Assembly: GCF_001426185.1 (NCBI RefSeq)
Contig: NZ_LMRP01000002.1
Coordinates: 124,157 to 188,156, forward strand
DNA: 64,000 nt
Reading direction: 5' to 3'
Source of the DNA: Rhodococcus sp. Leaf247
GTDB taxonomy: Bacteria > Actinomycetota > Actinomycetes > Mycobacteriales > Mycobacteriaceae
Made by a program: the position numbers and the translations under genes. Below the pieces are notes generated by a model. It had not been told where the DNA came from, did not search any database, and worked only from the letters and a program-made list of their open reading frames with translations. Numbering within the stretch: position 1 is the first letter of the stretch; every line of letters starts with the position of its first letter. Shown one piece after another: positions 25,015 through 34,299 of this stretch.

Positions 25015-26286
25015 ATGATCGACAAGGCTGCCGTCGAGGCGCTGCACGACCGCACTCTCGGCCCCGAGTACAAGTCCGTCCCGCCCGCTGCGTGGGGCCG
25101 CACCGTGCGCGACTACCTGGCGACGGCGCCCACTCTCGCCGAGTTCGCGACCCCTGTCGTCACGCTGGATCGCCGCCACCTCACGTCGAACATCGATGTG
25201 ATGGCGCGGTGGGCCGATGCGGCCGGCATGCGTCTGGCACCGCACGGCAAGACCACGATGGCGCCGCAGCTCTGGGCCGAGCAGCTCGAGGCGGGCAGTT
25301 GGGGAATCACCCTTGCCACCGGGTGGCAGGTGCAGCTCGCTCGCACGTTCGGCGTGCAGCGCATCCTTCTCGCCAATGCCCTGATCGACCCGGTGACGCT
25401 CCGTTGGATCTCGGCGGATCTCGACGCTCACGACGACGTCGAGTTCGTCTGCTGGGCAGACAGTGTCGACACCGTGGCACGCATGACGGAGATCCTTGGC
25501 GCCGTGACACGACCGATCCCGGTGATCGTCGAACTCGGTGGGCCGCACGGCCGCACCGGGGCACGCAGCGTGGACGAGGCGCGACGCGTCGCGGCCGCGA
25601 TCTCCTCGTCGCCGTCGGTGACCCTCGCGGGCGTGGGCGGATACGAGGGCGCGCTGGCCCACGACCGCACACCCGCCGGTCTGGACGCCGTGCGCGCCTA
25701 CCTCGACGAGGTCGCCGCTCTGCACGCCGGTCTCGCCGCCGACGGCCTGTACGAGGGACGAGCGATCGTCACCGCGGGCGGGAGCGCGTACCAGGACCTG
25801 GTGGTCGAGCGGCTCTCGTCGGTCGTCGACGAGGACACAGCCGTCGTGCTGCGCTCGGGCGCCTACGTGGTGCACGACGACGGCTTCTACGCCGACATCT
25901 CTCCGCTCATCGCCTCCCGCGTCGGCGAGCAGCACCTGTCCTCCGCGATGCACGGCTGGGCACGCGTGGTGTCGCGCCCGGAACCCGAACTCGCACTGCT
26001 CGATGCGGGCAAGCGCGACTTCCCGTTCGACGAGGGCCTGCCGACACCGCAACGCATCGGTGGCCGGGACGCGGAGGCGGGACACCACATCTCGGCGCTC
26101 AACGATCAACACGCCTTCCTCCGGACGCCGGGCACGGCCCGCGAGGACGTTCCCGTCGGGACGGTCGCCCGGCTCGGCCTGTCGCATCCCTGCACGGCGT
26201 TCGACAAATGGCGCCTGCTTCCCGTCGTCGACGACGCCGACGCGGCGAACCCGCGCATCGTCGACCTCGTCCACACCTTCTTCTGA
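25015..26286 (+). CDS. PLP-dependent D-amino acid deaminase (DSD1/D-threonine aldolase fold), candidate D-glucosaminate ammonia-lyase
   Basis: A 423-residue fold-type III PLP protein. The Schiff-base lysine is Lys79 in RLAPHGKTTMAP. The C-terminal domain carries the metal-binding residues of the D-serine dehydratase/D-threonine aldolase class (LNDQHAFL and LSHPCTAFDKW). AGGAGGA precedes the ATG by about 6 bases. Family members deaminate D-amino acids or cleave beta-hydroxy D-amino acids. With D-aminoacylase, RidA, KDG kinase and KDPG aldolase, the likely substrate is D-glucosaminate, giving KDG and ammonia. That substrate is inference. Confidence 0.82.
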   Translation: MIDKAAVEALHDRTLGPEYKSVPPAAWGRTVRDYLATAPTLAEFATPVVTLDRRHLTSNIDVMARWADAAGMRLAPHGKTTMAPQLWAEQLEAGSWGITLATGWQVQLARTFGVQRILLANALIDPVTLRWISADLDAHDDVEFVCWADSVDTVARMTEILGAVTRPIPVIVELGGPHGRTGARSVDEARRVAAAISSSPSVTLAGVGGYEGALAHDRTPAGLDAVRAYLDEVAALHAGLAADGLYEGRAIVTAGGSAYQDLVVERLSSVVDEDTAVVLRSGAYVVHDDGFYADISPLIASRVGEQHLSSAMHGWARVVSRPEPELALLDAGKRDFPFDEGLPTPQRIGGRDAEAGHHISALNDQHAFLRTPGTAREDVPVGTVARLGLSHPCTAFDKWRLLPVVDDADAANPRIVDLVHTFF

Positions 26287-26288
26287 CC

Positions 26289-27899
26289 ATGGCGGACATC
26301 CTCTTTCGCGGCGGCGACGTCGTCGACGGCACCGGATCCGACCGAGTCCGCGCCGACGTTCTCGTCGACGGCGGACGCATCACGCGGGTCGCGGCACCGG
26401 GCACTGTCGCCGGCGCGCAGACCGTCGTCGACGTGCCCCGGGGCCACGTCGTCGCACCGGGCTTCATCGACATGCACGCCCACTCCGACCTCGGACTGCT
26501 GACCGCACCCGGACACGTTCCGAAGATCACCCAGGGCGTCACCACCGAGGTGCTCGGTCAGGACGGGCTCTCCTACGCACCCGTCTCCGACGAGACGCTC
26601 GCGGTGATCCGCCGTCAGATCGCCGGGTGGAACGGCAATCCCACCGATCTCGACATCACGTGGCGCTCGGTCGCCGAGTATCTGGACCGGCTCGACCGGG
26701 GCATCACCCCCAACGCCGCGTACCTGGTGCCGCAGGGATCGCTGCGCTATCTGGCAGTCGGAGCGGATCAGCGTCCTGCCACCGCCGCCGAGGTCGACCA
26801 GATGCGAGAGCTGGTGGCACAAGGCATGTCCGAGGGCGCCGTCGGCATGTCCAGCGGACTGACCTACACGCCCGGGATGTACGCCGACACGGGCGAACTG
26901 CGCGCGCTGTGCGAGGTCGTCGCCGAGTTCGGCGGCTTCTACGCTCCGCACACTCGCTCCTACGGCAAGAACGCTCTCGGCGCATACCGGGAGATGATCG
27001 AGCTCTCCCGTGAGACCGGCTGCGCGCTGCACCTGACCCACGCCACCATGAACTTCGGCGAGAACAAGGGCCGCGCCGGCGAGTTCCTCGACATGGTCGA
27101 CGCGGCGATCGCCGACGGGTGCGACATCACGCTCGACACCTATCCCTACCTCCCCGGTGCCACCACCCTGTCCGCGCTGCTGCCCAGCTGGGCGATGTCC
27201 GGCGGACCCGATGCAGCGCTGGGCCGTCTCGACGATCCCGACGTGCGGCGCCGCATCACCGACGACGTGAACCGCTACGGCTCGGATGGCTGCCACGGCG
27301 TCACGGTGGAGTGGGAGACGATTCAGCTCAGCGGCGTCGCGAACGCGGATCTCGACCGCTACGTCGGGAAGACCGTCCTCGACATCGCGACCGAGGAGGG
27401 CCGCGCACCCGTCGAGGTGTTCTTCGACGTGCTCCAGCGAGATGCGTTGAGCACCACCATCCTGCAGCACGTCGGGCACGAGGAGAACGTGCGCGCCATC
27501 ATGGTGCATCCCCATCACATGGGTGGCAGCGACGCCATCCTGGTGGGCGAGCGTCCGCATCCGCGGGCCTGGGGCACGTTCCCGCGCTACCTCGGCCACT
27601 ATGTCCGCGACGAGGGTCTGATGTCTCTGGAGGACTGCGTCCATCACCTCACGGGACGGCCCAGTGCACGACTCGGTCTCACCGATCGTGGCCTCGTCCG
27701 CGAGGGCCACGCGGCGGATCTCGTGATCTTCGATCCGGCCACCGTCCGGGACACCGCCACCTTCGACCACCCCAAGCAGCAGGCCGTCGGCATCGCGCAC
27801 GTTCTCGTCAACGGCTCCTTCGCCGTGCGCGACGGCGTCCCCACCGGGACACTCGCCGGCCGCTCTCTCCGCCGCACCTCCTACGGAAGAACCTCATGA
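26289..27899 (+). CDS. N-acyl-D-amino-acid deacylase (D-aminoacylase), amidohydrolase family
   Basis: A 536-residue amidohydrolase. It has the metal motif HAHSD after PGFIDM (about 57-65), VGMSSGLTYTPGMYA, APHTRSYG, LHLTHATM, and the late HVGHEENVRAIMVHPHHMGGSDAI with the catalytic Asp. D-aminoacylases release D-amino acids from N-acyl forms. Since D-glucosaminate is a D-amino acid, an N-acetyl-D-glucosaminate deacetylase role fits the cluster. It starts 2 bases after the deaminase stop and overlaps the aldolase start in ATGA. Confidence 0.88.
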   Translation: MADILFRGGDVVDGTGSDRVRADVLVDGGRITRVAAPGTVAGAQTVVDVPRGHVVAPGFIDMHAHSDLGLLTAPGHVPKITQGVTTEVLGQDGLSYAPVSDETLAVIRRQIAGWNGNPTDLDITWRSVAEYLDRLDRGITPNAAYLVPQGSLRYLAVGADQRPATAAEVDQMRELVAQGMSEGAVGMSSGLTYTPGMYADTGELRALCEVVAEFGGFYAPHTRSYGKNALGAYREMIELSRETGCALHLTHATMNFGENKGRAGEFLDMVDAAIADGCDITLDTYPYLPGATTLSALLPSWAMSGGPDAALGRLDDPDVRRRITDDVNRYGSDGCHGVTVEWETIQLSGVANADLDRYVGKTVLDIATEEGRAPVEVFFDVLQRDALSTTILQHVGHEENVRAIMVHPHHMGGSDAILVGERPHPRAWGTFPRYLGHYVRDEGLMSLEDCVHHLTGRPSARLGLTDRGLVREGHAADLVIFDPATVRDTATFDHPKQQAVGIAHVLVNGSFAVRDGVPTGTLAGRSLRRTSYGRTS

Positions 27900-28528
27900 C
27901 GACCCGATTCGACGACGCACTCGCCACGATCATGGAGGACCGCGCGCTCGTCGTGGTCCGCGCCCCGTCCATCCCCGACCCCGCCGCGTTGGCCGACGCC
28001 CTCGTCGCCGGCGGACTGCGCGCCGTCGAACTGACCTTCACCACACCGAACGTGCTGGACTGCCTGCGCGCCGCGTCGTCGTCCGGTGCCGTGATGGGCG
28101 CGGGCACCGTGATGACGGGGGACCAGGCTCGCGCCGCGATCGACGCGGGCGCACGCTTCCTCGTCACTCCCGGTCTTCGTCCCGACGTCGCCGCAGTCGC
28201 TCACGAACGGGATGTTCCCGTCATGATGGGAGCACTCACTCCCACCGAGATCATGGCGGCGCTCGATCTGGGTGCCGCCGCGGTGAAGGTGTTCCCCGCG
28301 AAGCTGTTCGGTCCCAGCTACTTCGGCGATCTCCGCGGTCCGTTTCCCGACATTCCCCTCGTTCCGTCCGGCGGCGTCAACGCCGACAATGCCGCCGACT
28401 ACCTCGCCCGCGGCGCCGTCGCCGTCACCGCGGGCACCGACGTCGTTCCACCGGCCGCGGTCGCGGCCGGGCTCTGGGACGACATCACCGCTCGCGCCAC
28501 CTCGTTCGTCCACTCACTCTCCCGCTGA
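27896..28528 (+). CDS. eda: KDPG/KHG aldolase
   Basis: A 210-residue class I aldolase. It shows the catalytic Glu in AVELTFTTP, the phosphate/pyruvate-binding GAGTVMT, and the Schiff-base Lys in AAVKVFPAKLFGP, followed by VPSGGVN. It splits 2-keto-3-deoxy-6-phosphogluconate into pyruvate and glyceraldehyde-3-phosphate. It is coupled to the deacylase gene by a 4-bp overlap. With kdgK on the divergent arm it completes the lower part of the pathway. Confidence 0.9.
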   Translation: MTTRFDDALATIMEDRALVVVRAPSIPDPAALADALVAGGLRAVELTFTTPNVLDCLRAASSSGAVMGAGTVMTGDQARAAIDAGARFLVTPGLRPDVAAVAHERDVPVMMGALTPTEIMAALDLGAAAVKVFPAKLFGPSYFGDLRGPFPDIPLVPSGGVNADNAADYLARGAVAVTAGTDVVPPAAVAAGLWDDITARATSFVHSLSR

Positions 28529-28556
28529 CTCTCCACATACTTCGAAAGGCAACCTC

Positions 28557-29996
28557 ATGGGTTCCGTCGTCGACTGGTTGAGGACGTCCACTCCCGGACT
28601 CCTCGTTCTGTGCGGTATCGCGATCGCGGTCCTGCTCGTCGTCATCATCAAGGTCAAGCTCGAACCGTTCATCGCCCTCCTCATCGTCGGCCTGGGACTG
28701 GCTGTCGCAGCCGGACTTCCGGTGTCGCAGATCGTGGGAACCGCCATCAAGAGCGGCGACTCGATTCTCGAGACGGGCTTCGGCGGCATCCTCGGCCACA
28801 TCGCCGTGATCATCGGACTAGGCACCGTTCTCGGCGCCATCCTCGAGAGGTCCGGTGGTGCGCAGGCACTCACCGCCAAGCTCCTCGGCGTCTTCGGTGA
28901 TCGCGGCGCACCCGTCGCGATGGGTCTGCTCGGCCTCATCTTCGGCATCCCCGTCTTCTTCGACATCGGCATCTTCGTTCTCGCCCCGCTCGTCTACGTC
29001 GCGGCGCGACAGGGCGGAAAGTCGTTGGTGTTGTACGCACTTCCGATGCTCGCGGGCCTGTCGATGACGCACGCGTTCCTGCCTCCGCACCCCGGCCCCG
29101 TCGCGCTGGGCGGCCTGCTCGAGGTCAACCTGGGCTGGCTGATCCTCATGGGCTTCATCTGCGGCATCCCCGGTTTCATCGCGGCCGGTCTCGTGTGGGG
29201 CAGCTACATCGGCAAGCGCATCATCGTCGAGGTGCCAGAGGACTTCGTCAACGACGCCGACGACAACGGACCGCACACGTCGGGCGGCACCGCCGTCGAG
29301 ACGAAGCGACCCGTGATCACCACTCCCCCGTCCGTCGCGACCATCGGCGCCATCATCGCCGTGCCCTTGGTGCTCATCCTCGGTGCCACATTCGGCACCA
29401 TCCTGCTCGACGAGGGCAACCTGCTCCAGGTCCTCACGTTCTTCGGCACCCCCGCGGTCGCTCTGCTCATCGCGGTGCTCATCGCGTTCTACGTCCTGGG
29501 CATCCGGCGCGGATCGACGGTGCAGGAATTGTCCACTCTCACCGGCGAATCGCTCCGCCCCGTCGGCATGCTGCTGCTCGTTGTCGGAGCGGGCGCGTTC
29601 TTCGGCAAGGTCATCTCGGCCACCGGCATCGGTACCGCACTCGCTGACACCATGTCCGCAGCGGGACTGCCGATCATCGTGCTCGCCTACATCATCAGCT
29701 GTGCGCTGCGCATCGCCCAGGGATCGGCGACCGTCGCCATCGTCACGACCGGTGGCATCGTCGGACCGCTCGTCGCGGCGCAGGACTACTCGCAGATGTC
29801 GGTCGCGCTCATCGCCATGGCGATCGCGGCGGGCTCCATCATCCTCAGCCACGTGAACGACGGTGGGTTCTGGATCATCGCAAAATTCTTCAACCTCACC
29901 GTCAAGCAGACGCTGCAGACGTGGACCGTGTTGGAGACCGTGCTGTCGGTCGTCAGCTTCGCCGTGGCAGGGGTGTTGTTCGCGATCGTCAGCTGA
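28557..29996 (+). CDS. gntP: GntP family gluconate/sugar-acid permease
   Basis: A 479-residue integral membrane protein with about 12-14 helices and GntP signatures: GGILGHIAVIIGLGTVLGAILERSGGAQ, FGIPVFFDIGIFVL, PPHPGPVA and a terminal AQGSATVAIVTTGGIVGP. GntP proteins are proton symporters of gluconate and related acids. Last gene of the operon, it probably brings in N-acetyl-D-glucosaminate or glucosaminate. A strong inverted repeat follows it. Confidence 0.9.
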   Translation: MGSVVDWLRTSTPGLLVLCGIAIAVLLVVIIKVKLEPFIALLIVGLGLAVAAGLPVSQIVGTAIKSGDSILETGFGGILGHIAVIIGLGTVLGAILERSGGAQALTAKLLGVFGDRGAPVAMGLLGLIFGIPVFFDIGIFVLAPLVYVAARQGGKSLVLYALPMLAGLSMTHAFLPPHPGPVALGGLLEVNLGWLILMGFICGIPGFIAAGLVWGSYIGKRIIVEVPEDFVNDADDNGPHTSGGTAVETKRPVITTPPSVATIGAIIAVPLVLILGATFGTILLDEGNLLQVLTFFGTPAVALLIAVLIAFYVLGIRRGSTVQELSTLTGESLRPVGMLLLVVGAGAFFGKVISATGIGTALADTMSAAGLPIIVLAYIISCALRIAQGSATVAIVTTGGIVGPLVAAQDYSQMSVALIAMAIAAGSIILSHVNDGGFWIIAKFFNLTVKQTLQTWTVLETVLSVVSFAVAGVLFAIVS

Positions 29997-30052
29997 GCGC
30001 CGTGCGGCCGCGCCGTAGACCGGTGCACGTACAGCCACATTATCGTCCGGAA

Positions 30053-30090
30053 ATGCGCCGGATCGCGACATCGGTCGCGATCCGGTGCAT
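30053..30090. terminator. Strong bidirectional hairpin between convergent genes
   Basis: CCGGATCGCGAC (30058-30069) and GTCGCGATCCGG (30074-30085) form a perfect 12-bp stem with the loop ATCG. It is extended by a G-T pair and four more pairs (ATGC/GCAT) to 17 bp. It lies between gntP and the convergent monooxygenase gene. There is no T-run, as is usual in actinobacteria. Confidence 0.7.
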
Positions 30091-30105
30091 TGTCGTGCAT
30101 ACCGG

Positions 30106-31428
30106 TCAGACCCGACTGGTCGCCCTCAGGGGCGCCAGACCGTAGTGGCCTCGCAGCGTGGTCTGCGTGTACTCGGTACGGAACAGTCCACGGCGCTGCA
30201 GGATCGGGACGACCTGGTCGACGAACACATCGAGACCTCCCGGCAGATACGGCGGCATGATGTTGAACCCGTCCGCGGCACCGCCCTCGAACCACAGCGC
30301 GATGTCGTCGGCGAGCTGTTCCGGCGTTCCGGCGAACGTGCGGTGCCCCCGGCCGCCGCCGAGCAACCCGATCAACTGCCGAACCGTCAGGTCTTGCGTT
30401 TCCGCGAGGTTCTTCACCAACTGGTATCGACTCTTGTTGCCCTGGATCTCCTCGATGGGCGGCAGCGTCGGCAACAGGTCGTCGAGCGACGTCACCGGGA
30501 TCTCCACCCCGAGCATGCGGGAGAGCTGCTTCAGCGAATACTCCGGAGAGATGAGGTCGGTGAACTCGGCTTCGAGCACTCGCGCCTCCGCTTCCGTCGA
30601 CGCGAGATACGGCACCACCCCGGGCAGGATCTTGACGTCGTCCGGCGAACGCCCGTATGCAGCAAGGCGTGACTTCAGGTCGGCGTAGAACTCCTGCCCT
30701 TCCGCTAGCGTCCGCTGCGCCGTGAACACCGCCTCGGCGTAGCGGGCGGCGAAATCCTTGCCGCTCTCCGACGAGCCCGCCTGCACCAACAGCGGCCGTC
30801 CCTGGACGGAACGTGGTGAGTTGAGGGGGCCCTTGACGCGGAAGCGTTCTCCGACATGGTCGATCGCCCGTACCTTGTCGGCGTCGGCGAAGGTGCCGGA
30901 CTCCTCGTCGAGCACCACCGCGTCGTCGTCCCAGCTGCGCCACAGCTTGTCGGCGACGTCGACGAATTCCGCGGCGCGGTCGTATCGGCCCGCGTGGTCG
31001 GGAATGGCGTCGAAGCCGAAGTTGGCGGCCTCGTCCTCACCACCGGAGGTGACGATGTTCCACCCGGCCCGGCCGCCGCTGATGTGATCGAGCGAGGTGA
31101 ACTTGCGGGCCAGCGTGAACGGGTCGCCGTACCCGGTCGATGCAGTGGCGATGAGCCCCACTCGCTGCGTCACCGTTGCCATCGCGGTCAGCAGCGTGAC
31201 GGGTTCGAAGATCGCGGGCGCATTGTTGGCGATGCGTGGTCCGGCGGAGAGAGTGTCGGCGAAGAAGACCGAATCGAGAAGTCCGCGCTCGGCAGTGCGG
31301 GCGAGTTCCTGGAAGTGAGTCACGTCCAACACGCGATGCGCGTCGGTACGCGGATGTCGCCAGGCCGCCTCGTGATGGCCGACGCCCATGAGGAATGCGT
31401 TGAGGTGAAGGTGCCTGTTCTCGGGCAT
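30106..31428 (-). CDS. FMN-dependent luciferase-like monooxygenase (NtaA/SnaA/DszA family)
   Basis: A 440-residue class C flavin monooxygenase. It has the family opening HLNAFLMGVGHHEAAWRHPRTD, then SLDHISGGRAGWNIVTSGGEDEAANFG and GRPLLVQAGSSESGKDFAA. These two-component enzymes use reduced FMN to cleave C-S or C-N bonds (nitrilotriacetate, dibenzothiophene sulfone, sulfonates). It is last in an operon with an ABC importer of the sulfonate type, 12 bp after the permease gene. A flavin reductase is not in the window. Confidence 0.88.
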   Translation of the reverse strand: MPENRHLHLNAFLMGVGHHEAAWRHPRTDAHRVLDVTHFQELARTAERGLLDSVFFADTLSAGPRIANNAPAIFEPVTLLTAMATVTQRVGLIATASTGYGDPFTLARKFTSLDHISGGRAGWNIVTSGGEDEAANFGFDAIPDHAGRYDRAAEFVDVADKLWRSWDDDAVVLDEESGTFADADKVRAIDHVGERFRVKGPLNSPRSVQGRPLLVQAGSSESGKDFAARYAEAVFTAQRTLAEGQEFYADLKSRLAAYGRSPDDVKILPGVVPYLASTEAEARVLEAEFTDLISPEYSLKQLSRMLGVEIPVTSLDDLLPTLPPIEEIQGNKSRYQLVKNLAETQDLTVRQLIGLLGGGRGHRTFAGTPEQLADDIALWFEGGAADGFNIMPPYLPGGLDVFVDQVVPILQRRGLFRTEYTQTTLRGHYGLAPLRATSRV

Positions 31429-31440
31429 GGAAGTCTCCTG

Positions 31441-32268
31441 TCAGGTGGTGGGGCGCCAGCGCGAGAAGCGGCGCTCGACGGCAACGATGACGCCGTTGAA
31501 GGCGAGTCCGATCAGCGAGATCGCGACGATGCCGGCGTACATGTTCGGGATCTGGAAGTTCATCTGCGACGCCGTGATGAGGTAGCCGAGTCCTGCTTTC
31601 GCGCCGACCATCTCGGCAGCTATCAGGACGAGGATGGACGACGCCGCGGCCATGCGGATACCGGTGAAGATCGTGGGTACGGCAGCCGGCAGGACCACTT
31701 TGCGGAACAGCGCCAGGGGCTTCAGACCCATGGAGCGGGCGGACGTGATCAGCAATGGTTCGACGGTGCGGACACCTGAGATCGTGTTCAGCAGGATCGG
31801 GAAGGTGCTCGCGTACAGCACGAGGGCGATCTTCGACGTCTCCCCGATTCCGAGGATCAGGATGAACACGGGGAGCAGCGCGAGCGCGGCGGTGTTGCGG
31901 AAGAGTTCGAGGATCGGGCCCAGGAACTCGGCCACCGGTTTGTACCAAGCAATCACCACCCCCAGCGGGACCGCGAGGATCAGGGCGATGCCGAAGCCCG
32001 TGACGGCGCGCCCCAGACTCGCCGATACGTGTTCCCACAGTTGGCCGTTGATGACGAGCTCGGCGAAAGCGGAGGCGACCGTCGAGAAGGGCGGGAGGAA
32101 GACGGCGTCGACCAGGCCCACACGCGGCGCCACTTCCCACAACGCGAGGAACGCGACGATCGCGACCAGTGGCCGCACGAACCTCCAGACTGCCGTGAAC
32201 GGACGTCGACGAGGGCGATCGGTGATCACCGTCGTCGCTGTCGCCGGGGTGGTGAGCAGATCAACCAT
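31441..32268 (-). CDS. ABC transporter permease, sulfonate/nitrate/taurine type
   Basis: A 275-residue membrane protein with about six helices and the EAA loop (GVRTVEPLLITSARSMGLKPLALFRKVVLPAAVPTIFTG) contacting the ATPase. It resembles SsuC/TauC. Its start overlaps the ATPase stop by 8 bp. Confidence 0.9.
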   Translation of the reverse strand: MVDLLTTPATATTVITDRPRRRPFTAVWRFVRPLVAIVAFLALWEVAPRVGLVDAVFLPPFSTVASAFAELVINGQLWEHVSASLGRAVTGFGIALILAVPLGVVIAWYKPVAEFLGPILELFRNTAALALLPVFILILGIGETSKIALVLYASTFPILLNTISGVRTVEPLLITSARSMGLKPLALFRKVVLPAAVPTIFTGIRMAAASSILVLIAAEMVGAKAGLGYLITASQMNFQIPNMYAGIVAISLIGLAFNGVIVAVERRFSRWRPTT

Positions 32269-33064
32269 GGGACGCTCCTACTGTGTCGGCCTGTGCGCGT
32301 TCGGTTTCGGAATGCAGCAGCGTCCACACGTGATGGCGGAGAGCTCTGTAGGACGCCTCCGACCTGATGTCCGGGACACTGCGATCGAGCGAGACATCGA
32401 CGACGGTCTTGATGCGTCCCGGCCGCGACGTCAGCACGGCAACGCGTTGTCCGAGGTAGATGGCCTCGTCGATACCGTGGGTGATGAACACGATGGTCTT
32501 GCCGGTCGCCTTCCAGATCCGCAGGAGTTCGTCCTGGAGTGACTCACGTGTCTGCGCGTCGAGAGCTGCGAACGGCTCGTCCATCAGCAGCACCTCCGGG
32601 TCGAAGGCCAGACTCCGCGCGATGGCGACACGCTGCTTCATGCCACCGGACAGCTCGTGCGGGTACCGATCGGCAAAGGCAGTGAGTCCGACGAGTTCGA
32701 GGTAGTGGTCGGCTACGTCCCGCCTGTCCGTCTTGTTCAGGCCCTTCGCCTCGAGGCCGAATTCGACGTTGCGCCGGGCAGTGCGCCACGGGAACAGCGC
32801 GTACTGCTGGAAGACGATGCCCCGGTCCAGCCCGGGACCGTCGATCTCCCTGCCGTCGAGCAGGATTCGGCCACGAGTCGGCGAGCTGAGTCCACCCAGC
32901 ATGTCGAGCAGCGTCGACTTCCCGCAGCCACTGGGTCCGACGAGGACCAGGAACTCACCGGTCCGTACCTCCAGGTCGATACCGTCGACCGCGGTGACGG
33001 CGTCCTTCGAGCCGCGTGACGTGAACTCCTTGCCGACACCCTCCAGCACCAGCTTGGCGGTCAT
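32261..33064 (-). CDS. ABC transporter ATPase, sulfonate/nitrate/taurine type
   Basis: A 267-residue nucleotide-binding subunit: Walker A GPSGCGKST (about 43-51), Q-loop QQYALFPW, signature LSGGMKQRVAIARSLA, Walker B VLLMDEPFAALD and switch His in FITHGIDEA. It closely follows SsuB/TauB organisation. It overlaps the permease by 8 bp and the binding-protein gene by 4 bp, so the importer genes are co-translated. The start is MTAKLVLEGVG. Confidence 0.92.
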   Translation of the reverse strand: MTAKLVLEGVGKEFTSRGSKDAVTAVDGIDLEVRTGEFLVLVGPSGCGKSTLLDMLGGLSSPTRGRILLDGREIDGPGLDRGIVFQQYALFPWRTARRNVEFGLEAKGLNKTDRRDVADHYLELVGLTAFADRYPHELSGGMKQRVAIARSLAFDPEVLLMDEPFAALDAQTRESLQDELLRIWKATGKTIVFITHGIDEAIYLGQRVAVLTSRPGRIKTVVDVSLDRSVPDIRSEASYRALRHHVWTLLHSETERAQADTVGASHG

Positions 33065-34143
33065 TTCGCAGCCGCCAGGGGCTGACCGTCGGCGTCGCTG
33101 TCGACCGGGTAGGAGCCGTTGGAGTACGGGTTGAACTCGTTCGTGTAGATATCGCTCGCGGTGATGTCGTCGATCGGTCCTTCGTTGCGTGTGAGCCAGT
33201 CGATCCAGATGCTGAACTCCTTGTCGGCGATCACCCCGCCCGGAGCGACGCTCGAGCTCTTCCAGTACCCGACCAGGTCGGGATTCTCGTTGCGACCTCG
33301 CCCGGCGATGATCGACCGGTATTCGGCGATGACGTCCTCCCGCGGCGCGGTCTGCGTCCAGCGGATCGCTCGGGCAACACCCTGGACGAAGTCGGCCGTT
33401 GCCTCCTTGTTCTGCGCGATGAAGTCCTTCCGCAGCACGTACGTCCCGTACGAGAATGTGCCGTACAGGGATTCGTCGGTGAACAACTCGCGCAGTCCGC
33501 CACGTTCGGTCGCGGTCTGGCGGAACACCGAACCGAGGGTGCCGACGTCGATCTGGCCCTGGCGCAGCGCCTGCTCGGTATTCACCGGCGGCACGACGGT
33601 CAACTCGACCTGCGCGATCTCGTCCTTCGACAAGCCCTGCTGTGCAAGCCATTCCCGGATGATGAACTCGGCATGGGCACCGAGAGTGTTCATCGCGACC
33701 TTCTTGCCGATCAGGTCGCGCGCCGTGCGGATGGGGCTGTCCTCGAGGACGTAGAAGCCGTTGAACGTGTCCTTGTCAGCGCCGTAGTACGAGATGACCG
33801 ACTGGATCGGCGCATCCGACGCGGCCAGTTTGACGATGGCGCCGTTGAACGCACCACCGAATTCCGTCTCCCCGGTCGCGGCCGACTGAATGTCCTGGGG
33901 GCCGCTGGTCGTGTCTCCTACCCAGTCGAGCGAGACCTTGTCGAAATATCCGCGGTGTTCGGCCAGTTCGGGGAATGTCACCTGGCTCGCGGATCCTTGA
34001 TACCGCAGGACCGTTCGGCCGTCGGATGTCGTCGCCACGTCGGAGGATCCCGCACACGCCACCATCGTCGACGCGCCCACGACAAGGGGGGCCACCATCG
34101 ATACTGCGCGAACCAGACTGCGGTGCAGGGGAACTCTCGACAT
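33061..34143 (-). CDS. ABC transporter substrate-binding lipoprotein, sulfonate type
   Basis: A 360-residue exported lipoprotein: a basic start (MSRVPLHRSLVRA), a hydrophobic core and lipobox MVAC at about 27-30. The periplasmic-type fold shows LRYQGSASQVTFPELAEHRGYF and DLIGKKVAMNTLGAHAEFIIREWL, as in SsuA/TauA-like proteins. First gene of the operon binding protein-ATPase-permease-monooxygenase. The ligand is probably an organosulfonate, sulfone or sulfate ester, inferred from the monooxygenase. Confidence 0.88.
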   Translation of the reverse strand: MSRVPLHRSLVRAVSMVAPLVVGASTMVACAGSSDVATTSDGRTVLRYQGSASQVTFPELAEHRGYFDKVSLDWVGDTTSGPQDIQSAATGETEFGGAFNGAIVKLAASDAPIQSVISYYGADKDTFNGFYVLEDSPIRTARDLIGKKVAMNTLGAHAEFIIREWLAQQGLSKDEIAQVELTVVPPVNTEQALRQGQIDVGTLGSVFRQTATERGGLRELFTDESLYGTFSYGTYVLRKDFIAQNKEATADFVQGVARAIRWTQTAPREDVIAEYRSIIAGRGRNENPDLVGYWKSSSVAPGGVIADKEFSIWIDWLTRNEGPIDDITASDIYTNEFNPYSNGSYPVDSDADGQPLAAAK

Positions 34144-34299
34144 GCCTACTGATCTCCTCGTGATGGCAAGGGCCGGAACCGGCCGGTGCGAGGAAACCTA
34201 TGTCAGACGTATCGGACACAGTCACCCTTACGATCAGAGTGATTCTGTGGCGCTGTTCGACCGACTGGGTGACAATGTCGCCATGAATGCTCAGCGGGG

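Noticed and set aside
34144..34299. Weak dyad TGTCNGA...TCNGACA near 34202
   Set aside because: Only two-thirds of the positions pair and the arms are broken; it was not strong enough to call an operator.
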